Shown here in pieces: positions 57,249-64,000 of a stretch of 64,000 bases of DNA (positions are counted from its first letter, which is position 1; every line of letters starts with the position of its first letter). Both the position numbers and the translations under genes were made by a program. The notes under the pieces are model-generated. The model worked only from the letters and a program-made list of their open reading frames with translations, was not told where the DNA came from and ran no database searches. The DNA is from DATARH01 sp963789255. GTDB taxonomy: Bacteria; Pseudomonadota; Alphaproteobacteria; ATCC43930; CGMCC-115725. The stretch spans positions 186,001 to 250,000 of the forward strand of contig CAWBJW010000002.1 in assembly GCA_963789255.1 (NCBI GenBank), written 5' to 3'.

Positions 57249-58058
57249 CTACCGCGACACCACGTCGCGTCGCCATCCGGGTCGGGGTATGGTGGTCAGG
57301 AGATAGACCGCCGCGCTCAGCGCGGTGATCCAAAAGCTGCTCGGCCAGTCGGTGTAGTAGGCGAGGGTGATGCCGAGCACCGCCTCGAAGAGCGCCAGCA
57401 GCCCCGAGAGCAGAACGCCCAACGCCACCGTGCCGGTCAAGCGCTGAGCCGCCGCAGCCGGGCCGACCATCAGCGCGAACACCAGCAGCACGCCGACGAT
57501 CTGCGCGCATTCGGCGGTCGTCAGCGCAACGATCGCCAGAAACAGCACCGAGTAGAGCCGGAGCGAGACGCCTTTCGCCTCGGCCAGCTCCGGCTGCAGG
57601 CTGGCGAACAAGAGAGGACGCGACATGACGGCGAGAGCGGCAAGGCTCACCACGGCGAGCCCGAACAGCGTCCATACGGTGCGCCGATCGACGGCCAGCA
57701 CATTGCCGAAGAGCAGCGCCGTCGCTTGCGCCGCATAGGCCGTATAGAAGTGCAGGAACAGGAGGCCCAGACCGAGCGACAGGGCCAGCACGAGGCCGAT
57801 CGCGACATCCCGCTGCGCCAGCCGCTCGCCAATCGAACCCATGCCGATCCCCGCCGCCACGGTCATCAGCACGAGGCCCCAAAGCGGCGCGATGCCGATC
57901 AGCACGGCGCCGGTAGCGCCGGTGAAACCGACATGCGCAAGCGCATGGCCGGCGAATGTCTGGCCGCGCAGCACCAGAAAGTAGCCGACCGTCCCGGCGA
58001 CAATCGCGACGACGCCTGCCGCGGCGAAGGCGTTGCGCATGAAATCGTATTCAAGCAT
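57249..58058 (-). CDS. znuB: zinc ABC transporter permease
   Basis: A 269-residue membrane protein of the ABC-3 permease family with about eight hydrophobic spans. FLVLRGQTFAGHALAHVGFTGA near the start is the ZnuB signature that meets the ATPase, and VGVLLVFALMVGPAAAAQRLT is the conserved late loop. It forms the inner-membrane channel for zinc. The start at 58058 overlaps the znuC stop by 8 bases. Confidence 0.92.
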   Translation of the reverse strand: MLEYDFMRNAFAAAGVVAIVAGTVGYFLVLRGQTFAGHALAHVGFTGATGAVLIGIAPLWGLVLMTVAAGIGMGSIGERLAQRDVAIGLVLALSLGLGLLFLHFYTAYAAQATALLFGNVLAVDRRTVWTLFGLAVVSLAALAVMSRPLLFASLQPELAEAKGVSLRLYSVLFLAIVALTTAECAQIVGVLLVFALMVGPAAAAQRLTGTVALGVLLSGLLALFEAVLGITLAYYTDWPSSFWITALSAAVYLLTTIPRPGWRRDVVSR

Positions 58059-58893
58059 GGCCTGAACGCATCGGTTCCGGGTCCCGCCATTGTGCGGCAA
58101 GGGGATCGTGCCGATGGGCGTCGCGTTCGACCTGGTGGCCGCCGGACATCACGAAAATTCGGCCGCCAAGGCGCACGACCTCGATTTCGGAGCCATAGAG
58201 CCGCGACAGCACCGGACCGGTAATGACCTCATCGACCGTGCCGAGCGCAGCCTGGCCGCGCCCCAAATAGAGCACCCGGTCGATCGCGCCGAGCAGCGGG
58301 TTCAGCTCGTGCGCGCTGAACAGCACGGTGACGCCGAGTTCGAGCTGCAGAGACTTCACCAGTTCGACCACCTCGCGCTCATGGTGCGGGTCTAGGCTGA
58401 TCAGCGGCTCGTCGAGCAACAGCAGCCGGGGCTGGCCGATCAGCGCCTGAGCCAGCAGCAAGCGCTGCCGTTCGCCGCCTGAGATCTCGGCGAGCGGCCG
58501 GCGGGCCAGCTCGCGCGCCCCGACCAGATCCAAGGCGCGATCGATTTCCGCCCGCTCTCTCTTGCTCGGGACCGGCAGACCGAGGCGATGCCCGTTCACG
58601 ACACTGGCGACAAAATTCCAGCCGCTCAGCCGTATGCCGGCGATCGCGCCGCGGACCTGCGGCATGTATCCGACAGCGGAGTTGCCTCGCGTGGCCGGGC
58701 GTCCGAGGACGTGGATGGTTCCCTGGCGCGGCGCCACCAGCCCAAGGATGGCGCGCATCAGGGTGGTCTTGCCCGAGCCGTTCGGTCCCAAGACAGCGAC
58801 AAACTCGTTCGCGGCGATCTCCAGGTTGACGCCGGCCATGACGATCCGATCGCCAAGGGCCAGCGCGACGTCACAAAACTCGATTGCGTTCAT
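58051..58893 (-). CDS. znuC: zinc ABC transporter ATP-binding protein
   Basis: A 280-residue ABC ATPase. Walker A is GPNGSGKTT, the signature ISGGERQRLLLAQAL, Walker B LLLLDEPLISLD and the switch His in LFSAHELNPLL. It energises ZnuB. It lies 6 bases downstream of the znuA stop and overlaps znuB, so znuA-znuC-znuB are one transcript. The C-terminal tail after GGRIFVMSGGHQVERDAHRHD carries several His, which could sense or hold zinc. Confidence 0.93.
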   Translation of the reverse strand: MNAIEFCDVALALGDRIVMAGVNLEIAANEFVAVLGPNGSGKTTLMRAILGLVAPRQGTIHVLGRPATRGNSAVGYMPQVRGAIAGIRLSGWNFVASVVNGHRLGLPVPSKRERAEIDRALDLVGARELARRPLAEISGGERQRLLLAQALIGQPRLLLLDEPLISLDPHHEREVVELVKSLQLELGVTVLFSAHELNPLLGAIDRVLYLGRGQAALGTVDEVITGPVLSRLYGSEIEVVRLGGRIFVMSGGHQVERDAHRHDPLAAQWRDPEPMRSGHA

Positions 58894-58899
58894 CAGCTG

Positions 58900-59763
58900 C
58901 TATTTCGGGAGCGCCCGATCGACCGCATCGAGTTCGCTCAACATCCACTCCTGGTAATCCTTCCCGGGCGGCTCGGTCTCGGTCGCCCCGATCACGGGAA
59001 TCCGCGAGGTCGTGGCGATGTTCCGCATCCGCTCGGCCATCGGGTCGGACGCCTGGCTGTTATACACGAGCATCCGCACCCGATGGGTCCTCAGATCGTT
59101 CTCGAAGGCCGCAACATCGGACGCGCTCACCTCGGTATTGTTCATCACCTCGAGTTGAAACCGCTGATCGCGGACCTTCATTCCGAGCGCCGCGAGCATA
59201 TAGCCGAAAACCGGTTCGGTTGCCGTTACCGGAGTGCCGGCGAGCCGTTCCCGCAGCGCCGCGATCTTTGCTGCGATGGGCTCCAGCGATTGCCGAAATT
59301 GTGCAAGGCGCTGCTGATAGGCCGCCCGGTGCGCCGGATCGGTGGCGCTCAGTTCGTCCGCCAAGGCCTCGGCAAGCCTCGTCATCGTCGCCGGATCGTA
59401 CCAGATGTGCGGGTTGTCGCCGGGTTTTCTGCCCGTCAGCGCGGCCACGACAATGACCTTGCGGTTGCGGCTGCGTTCCGCACTCAGCAGCTTTTCGATC
59501 CACGGATCATAATCGATGCCGTTGTAGATGACGATGCGCGCGGCGAAGATCGCGCGCGCCACAGAGGGGCTCGCCTCGAAAAGGTGCGGGTCCTTATCGG
59601 GGTTGTTGAGAATGCTCGTCACCGCGATCTCCGGCCCGCCGATCTGCCGCGCGACATCGCCGTAGAAGTTCTCGGCGGCAACAACGGTGAGCGGACCCTC
59701 CGCCCAGGCCGACGCCTGGGCCAGCAGGATGGCAACAGCCGCCAGCGGCGAGCGATATTTCAT
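58900..59763 (-). CDS. znuA: zinc ABC transporter periplasmic binding protein
   Basis: A 287-residue cluster A-I binding protein with signal peptide (MKYRSPLAAVAILLAQASAWA). Metal ligands are His60 in KDPHLFE and His119 in DNPHIWYD. The third position reads TEPVFGYML with Glu where many ZnuA have His, and the Asp is in YNSQASDP. The His-rich loop of E. coli ZnuA is absent. The gene heads the znuACB operon; two candidate Zur sites lie 48-84 bases upstream of its start. Confidence 0.92.
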   Translation of the reverse strand: MKYRSPLAAVAILLAQASAWAEGPLTVVAAENFYGDVARQIGGPEIAVTSILNNPDKDPHLFEASPSVARAIFAARIVIYNGIDYDPWIEKLLSAERSRNRKVIVVAALTGRKPGDNPHIWYDPATMTRLAEALADELSATDPAHRAAYQQRLAQFRQSLEPIAAKIAALRERLAGTPVTATEPVFGYMLAALGMKVRDQRFQLEVMNNTEVSASDVAAFENDLRTHRVRMLVYNSQASDPMAERMRNIATTSRIPVIGATETEPPGKDYQEWMLSELDAVDRALPK

Positions 59764-59810
59764 CGATCCTCCGACGCGAAGGGGTAGACGGACGCGCTTG
59801 AATTACGTAA

Positions 59811-59847
59811 TGATATAACATATCGTCAAGACCACTGATATAACATA
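59811..59847. promoter_or_regulatory. paired candidate Zur operators between znuA and the TonB receptor
   Basis: TGATATAACATA occurs twice, at 59811 and 59836, 25 bases apart on the same strand. The first is part of the inverted repeat GATAT-AAC-ATATC. They lie in the 125-base gap between the divergent znuA and receptor genes and share the form of the site before zur. Zur boxes in this class are A/T-rich palindromes of the type ATRTTATAACAT. Simultaneous repression of both directions is inferred. Confidence 0.75.
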
Positions 59848-59888
59848 CGGTTGACGGCTTCCGGTCAACCCCCAAGGGGAGCAAGGCT

Positions 59889-62200
59889 TTGTGCTACCGT
59901 GGCGGCGCACCCGGGTTCGGTGTTGATCAGAGGCGCTGGCGGGGACACCCGATCTTATTCGGGGCACGCAGTGCAGCGACAGCGTGCCGGCGCCCGCTCT
60001 GTGCGGCGCGTCGGAAAGGAGCCCCGCTATTCCGGGGCCGGCGCGGCATCGCTGCGCTGGTTTTGCTGCCCCTCTTCTCGGCCGCCGCTCTGGCGCAGCA
60101 AGCCTCCGCGCCCGCAGCGCCGCCGCCGATGGAAGGCTCGCTGTCGCTCGACCTCGATGTCATCGCGAAGAAGCTCAACGAAGCGCGCATCAACATAGAG
60201 CCGCGGATCGGCGCCTCTACCTACACGATGACGAATAGCGCCATTCAGGACCTGCCCGGTGGAGCAAATACGCCGATCGACGATGCCATCCTGCAAATGC
60301 CCGGCGTCAACCAGGACAATCTGGCCAATGGCGGGCTCCATATTCGCAATGAGCACCTGAACGTGCAGTATCGCATCGACGGCGTCATTATTCCGGACGG
60401 GGTCAGTTTCTTCGGGCAGGATTTAAGTACGCGATTTGTCGATTCGATGCAGCTGATCACCGGCGCATTGCCGGCAGAGTATGGTCTGCGGACCGCCGGC
60501 ATCGTCAACATCCAGAGCAAGAGCGGCGTCTTCACGCCGGGCGGCTCCATTGGCATGTATGGCGGCAGCTACGGCACCGTCAATCCGAGCGCGGAATACG
60601 CCGGCTCCATCGACGGATACAACTATTTCGTCTCGAGCGATTACCTGCAGAGCGACCATGGCGTCAACGGCGTCACATCGAAATACAACCAGACTCCACG
60701 ACGCGACGCAGCAGGGGCACGCCTTCGCCTATCTTGAGAAGATCATCGACCCGAACAACCGGATCAGCGCGATGTTCGGCGAGTTCAACTCGCAGTTTCA
60801 GATCCCGAACAATCCCGGCCAGCCGACATTTGGCGGCATCAGCGCGATCAACGGCACGCCGATTCCCGCGTTCAACTCCGCGCAACTCAACGAGTCGCAG
60901 ATGGAGGGCAGCCAGTTCGGGGCGGTCTCATATCTGCATTCGGAGGGGAGACTTGATTTTCAGGTCTCGGCAATTACCAAGTACAGCTCGCTCAATTATC
61001 ATCCGGACCTGTTGGGCGACCTCGCCTTCAACGGCATCGGCGAGAACGCGGCGCGGACCAGCTGGGCCAACGACCTTCAGGCCGAGGGCACTTACCGGCT
61101 GACGAGCAACCATACGCTCCGCGCCGGTCTGCTTGTCAGCGGCGAGCATGTGACGGCCAATACGAACTCCGACGTGCTCGCTCAGACCGGCACCGACATT
61201 TTCGGCAATCCGATCTTCGCGACGACAACGACAAACATTGCCGCAAGCAGCCAGAAGACCAGCTATTCCTATAGCGCCTATCTCCAGGACGAATGGCAAG
61301 TGATGCCGACAGTCACCGTCAACTATGGCGGCCGCTTCGATGTCGTCAACGGCTATACCATCGGCAATCAGCTCAGCCCCCGCCTCAACACCGTGTGGAA
61401 ACCAACCTCGACGACAACGGTTCACGCCGGCTATGCGAGCTATTTTACGCCGCCGCCGCAGGAGCTGGTTTCGACGCAAAACCTCGCCCTCTATGCGGGC
61501 ACGAGCGCGGCACCCGCGGTCACGACAAATTCGCCGATCAAGAACGAGAGCGCACAGTATCTTGACGCTGGGGTGACACAGGAAGTCCTTCCTGGCCTCA
61601 AGGCGGGCGTCGATCTTTATTACAAACACTCGCGCAACCTGCTCGACGAAGGACAGTTCGGCGCGCCGGTCATCCTTACGCCCTTCAACTACCATATCGG
61701 CATCAACCAAGGCGTCGAGCTGACGACGAGCTATACCGCCGGGAATTTCAGCTACTATGGCAATCTTGCGATCGCCAAACAGAAGGCATCGGGAATCAAC
61801 TCGGCGCAATTCAACTTCAGCCCCGCCGATCTGGCATCGGCGGACAGCATGATGGTCAATACCGACCACAGCCAGCTCTACACCGCCTCCGGCGGGGTGG
61901 CGTATCTCTGGCAAGGCACGCGGTATGCCGTCGACATCGTCGCGGGGTCCGGCCTGCGCTCCCAGCCCGCCAACGACCTCGTCTACAACGGGGAGACCGT
62001 CCCGTCATACGAGCAGGTGAATCTGAGCATAACGCGCCGCTTCGAAGCGGCGCCGGGCGGCCCTATCACCGTGCGCCTTGCCGTTATCAACCTGCTTGAC
62101 GAGGTCTATCTGCTGCGCAGCCAAACCGGAGTTCGGCGTCTTTGCCAACCAGTATGGACCGCGGCGTTCGGTCTTCCTCGGCTTGACGAAGGAGTTATAA
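59889..62200 (+). CDS. TonB-dependent outer membrane receptor, probably for zinc, two frameshifts
   Basis: A gated beta-barrel of about 770 residues. The signal segment GIAALVLLPLFSAAALAQQ is followed by the plug domain (DAILQMPGVNQDNLANGGLH, VQYRIDGVIIPDGVSFFGQD, LPAEYGLRTAGIVNIQSKSG). The barrel runs to the aromatic end, GPRRSVFLGLTKEL and TAA at 62198. Homology shifts frame near 60695 (before HDATQQGHAFAYLEK) and near 62130 (before VFANQYGPRR). The initiation codon is uncertain; GTG 59889 is the furthest. Placement opposite znuA across the Zur sites, and upstream of exbBD-tonB, makes zinc or a zinc complex the likely ligand. Confidence 0.85.
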
Positions 62201-62209
62201 GGGTAGGTG

Positions 62210-62400
62210 TCGGATGCGTGCCACCCTCCTCGTCGTCCCGTCGGCCCTTAGCCCACGGACGTGTTCCGTGGGGAAGGCTCCTAGCCGCTAGCGTGACCGT
62301 CATCCCCGGGCAGGGCCGAAGGCCGAAGTCCGCGAGCGCGTAACGCATGAACCCGGGCCTCTGCAATCCGGATTCCGGGCCTGCCGCTTCGCGGCATGAC
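62210..62400. repeat. composite of dispersed repeats behind the TonB receptor
   Basis: GGCCCTTAGCCCACGGACGTG at 62242 resembles a stretch inside imuA at 17903. From about 62340 the sequence ATGAACCCGGGCCTC...GATTCCGGGCCTGCC...GGCATGAC is a partial GTCATTCCGGG-family element. It fills most of the gap 62201-62516; the rest must contain the exbB promoter unless transcription continues from the receptor gene. Confidence 0.65.
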
Positions 62401-62516
62401 AACCGAGCGAACTCCGCTAAAGTCAGCGCCTATCAGCAACGGCAACGTCTTTGATGCGTTGCGTTAGGTGTTATCCACGAGGACAGCATGTCGCTGGCAC
62501 AAATACAGGGGCGCAA

Positions 62517-63191
62517 ATGATGCTACCGGCACCAAACATCTCGATCGTGGCGCTGTTCCTCCATGCCGACATCGTCGTCAAGGGGGACCTCCTCTTGTTG
62601 CTCGCCGCTTCGGTGTGGAGTTGGGCGGTCATCCTCGACAAATTGTGGCGGCTCGGCGCGGTAAGCCGGTCCGCGCGGGCGCATGAGGCGCGGGCCGCTG
62701 CCGCGGGGTCGCCCGCGGAGCTGTGGGCCGGATCGGCCGAAGCGCGGGACCCGGCCGGACAGGTGCTGGTCGCCGGCATCCGGGAAAGCGCCGTCGAGAC
62801 CTCGGCGGGTTTCGAATCCGGCGGCGAGCGGCGCGAGCGGGTCGAGCGCGCGATGCGGCTCGCCTTGAACGGCGAAATGCGGCGTCTGGAAACCCACCTG
62901 CCGTTTCTGGCGACGCTTGGGTCGGCGGCGCCGTTCATCGGGCTGTTCGGCACCGTATGGGGGATCATGCGTAGCTTCGCCGGGATCGCCGCCGCCAACA
63001 ACACCAGCCTCGCCGTGGTGGCGCCCGGCATCGCCGAGGCGCTGTTCGCGACGGCGATGGGACTCGCCGCCGCCATCCCGGCGGTCGTCGCCTACAACAA
63101 GTTCACCGTCGAACTCGGGCGCTTCGCCGGCCGCATGCAAGGGCTGATCGGCCGCTCCGGCGGATTGCTGTCGCGCGCCGCCGGGGGGTGA
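62517..63191 (+). CDS. exbB: ExbB, proton channel of the TonB system
   Basis: A 224-residue inner-membrane protein of the MotA/TolQ/ExbB family with three spans. The first is in VVKGDLLLLLAASVWSWAVI; the later pair is FLATLGSAAPFIGLFGTVWGIM and ALFATAMGLAAAIPAVVAYN. With ExbD it uses proton flow to energise TonB. It ends 3 bases before the exbD ATG. Two adjacent ATG codons (62517, 62520) are possible starts. Confidence 0.92.
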   Translation: MMLPAPNISIVALFLHADIVVKGDLLLLLAASVWSWAVILDKLWRLGAVSRSARAHEARAAAAGSPAELWAGSAEARDPAGQVLVAGIRESAVETSAGFESGGERRERVERAMRLALNGEMRRLETHLPFLATLGSAAPFIGLFGTVWGIMRSFAGIAAANNTSLAVVAPGIAEALFATAMGLAAAIPAVVAYNKFTVELGRFAGRMQGLIGRSGGLLSRAAGG

Positions 63192-63194
63192 GCG

Positions 63195-63641
63195 ATGGCC
63201 TTCTCTTTGCCGCCCCCGGGCGAGCCCGGCGAGGATCAATACGCGGATCGTTACCGCCCGCTCGCCGAGATCAACGTGACCCCGATGGTCAACGTCATGC
63301 TGGTCTTGTTGGTGATCTTCATGGTGACCGCTCCGCTGTTGACGGTCGGGGTGCCGCTCAATCTGCCGAAGACGACGGCAGCCGAGATTACCCAACCGAA
63401 AAAGCCGATCGTGCTCAGCCTCGATAGCAAGGGCGACACCTTCATCGGCGACGAGCGGGTTGACCCGGATGATCTCAAGGGCCGGCTCTCGGGGCTGGCC
63501 GCCGAGGATCCCGACCGCATCGTCTATGTGCGAGGCGACCGCACGATCAGCTATGCCCGGTTGATGGATACGTTGGGGCTGGTCAGCACCGCCGGGTTCA
63601 CCAAGGTGTCGCTGCTCGCCGTGGGGGCGACGCCCAAGTGA
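63195..63641 (+). CDS. exbD: ExbD, TonB energising subunit
   Basis: A 148-residue protein with one N-terminal span. The motif RPLAEINVTPMVNVMLVLLV precedes the rest of the span; the protonated Asp of ExbD, usually in (L/V)(I/M)D(V/I)M(L/F)VLL, is replaced by Asn here (MVNVMLVLLVIFMVTAPLL). The periplasmic domain has RIVYVRGDRTISYARLMDTLGLV. Loss of the proton-carrying Asp is unusual and could reflect one base change (GAC to AAC). The gene overlaps tonB by four bases (GTGA). Confidence 0.9.
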   Translation: MAFSLPPPGEPGEDQYADRYRPLAEINVTPMVNVMLVLLVIFMVTAPLLTVGVPLNLPKTTAAEITQPKKPIVLSLDSKGDTFIGDERVDPDDLKGRLSGLAAEDPDRIVYVRGDRTISYARLMDTLGLVSTAGFTKVSLLAVGATPK

Positions 63642-64000
63642 TCCGTTCGTTCCGGTTGCCGCTGGGCGCCTCGATTGTCGGGCATTGCGGGGTGGTGGCT
63701 CTGCTGCTGCTGTTCGCCGGACATGTGCCGCCCGTTCCGCTGCCGATCGCCCAAGGCATCGAGGTCACGCTCGCCCCGCCCGAGCCGGCGGCCGAGCCGC
63801 CACCGCCAACGCCGCCGCCGGTCATCAAGGCCGAGCCGCCGCCACCAATACCGCCGCCTCCCGTCGTCAAGGCCGAGCCGCCGCCTCCTATCGTCAAGGC
63901 CGAGCCGCCGCCGGAACCGCCGCCGCCGCCAGCGAAACCGAAATCGAAACCGGTCGTCAGGCGGCCGCCGCCGGTTCGCAGGCCGCCGGTGCGCGAGCCG
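63638..64000 (+). CDS. tonB: TonB, 5' part
   Basis: TonB spans the periplasm and opens outer-membrane receptors. The reading from GTG 63638 gives a short basic start, one span (SIVGHCGVVALLLLFAGHV) and then a long proline region with repeats of PPPVIKAEPPPP and basic KPKSKP. The C-terminal receptor-binding domain lies beyond the window. The GTG overlaps the exbD stop, so the three genes are coupled. Confidence 0.88.
   Translation, partial: MIRSFRLPLGASIVGHCGVVALLLLFAGHVPPVPLPIAQGIEVTLAPPEPAAEPPPPTPPPVIKAEPPPPIPPPPVVKAEPPPPIVKAEPPPEPPPPPAKPKSKPVVRRPPPVRRPPVREP

Overview
The window is GC-rich, densely coded DNA from an alphaproteobacterium. The indications are an imuA-imuB-dnaE2 mutagenesis operon behind a GTTC-N7-GTTC-type LexA box, a short PutA without a DNA-binding head, a DivK-like receiver, an RRRD-type exported binding protein, and several families of dispersed palindromic repeats typical of Rhizobiales and Rhodospirillales. 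Order and genus cannot be fixed from the sequence alone. No rRNA, tRNA or CRISPR array was seen.

Layout. 0-8 kb: 3' part of fabD, a small lipoprotein, two tandem Asp-box beta-propeller genes, an aldo/keto reductase, a CoA-transferase and an OmpA-type porin. 8-19 kb: putA, a GT61 glycosyltransferase and the SOS mutasome (dnaE2, imuB, imuA). 19-24 kb: pyrE, a MetX-like hydrolase, a heat-shock unit (hsp20 and a TreT-like trehalose synthase) and a C-terminal processing protease. 25-30 kb: an XcyI-like restriction-modification pair coupled to maiA, a receiver protein and mepA. 29-37 kb: a CoA-transferase/chromate-transporter operon, then a catabolic-looking group (luciferase-like monooxygenase, aromatic-acid MFS carrier, D-threonine-aldolase family enzyme, PPOX and VOC proteins). 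37-40 kb: an XamI-like restriction-modification operon headed by a ribbon-helix-helix protein. 40-48 kb: gltB and gltD, unusually separated by a binding-protein gene and repeats. 48-55 kb: small unknown genes, a second monooxygenase/hydrolase pair, a lone molybdopterin dehydrogenase and a phosphonopyruvate hydrolase-like gene. 55-64 kb: a zinc-starvation regulon (zur, znuACB, TonB-dependent receptor, exbB, exbD, tonB).

Two themes stand out. First, palindromic repeat elements sit inside the coding sequences of the mutasome genes: three are read through in dnaE2, and one splits the C-terminal domain of imuB at an ATGA junction. This resembles the Rickettsia palindromic element phenomenon, here concentrated in translesion-synthesis genes. 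Second, the zinc block carries two near-identical candidate Zur operators between the divergent znuA and receptor genes and a related one in front of zur, so uptake across both membranes appears to be under one control.

A caution: about a dozen otherwise conserved genes (fabD, the AKR, the CoA-transferase, putA, dnaE2, imuB, ctp, both XamI-type genes, gltD, the TonB receptor) carry one-base frameshifts where homology jumps frame without other decay. The pattern looks more like indel error in the underlying sequence than mass pseudogenisation, so the coordinates of those genes span the whole broken reading frame.
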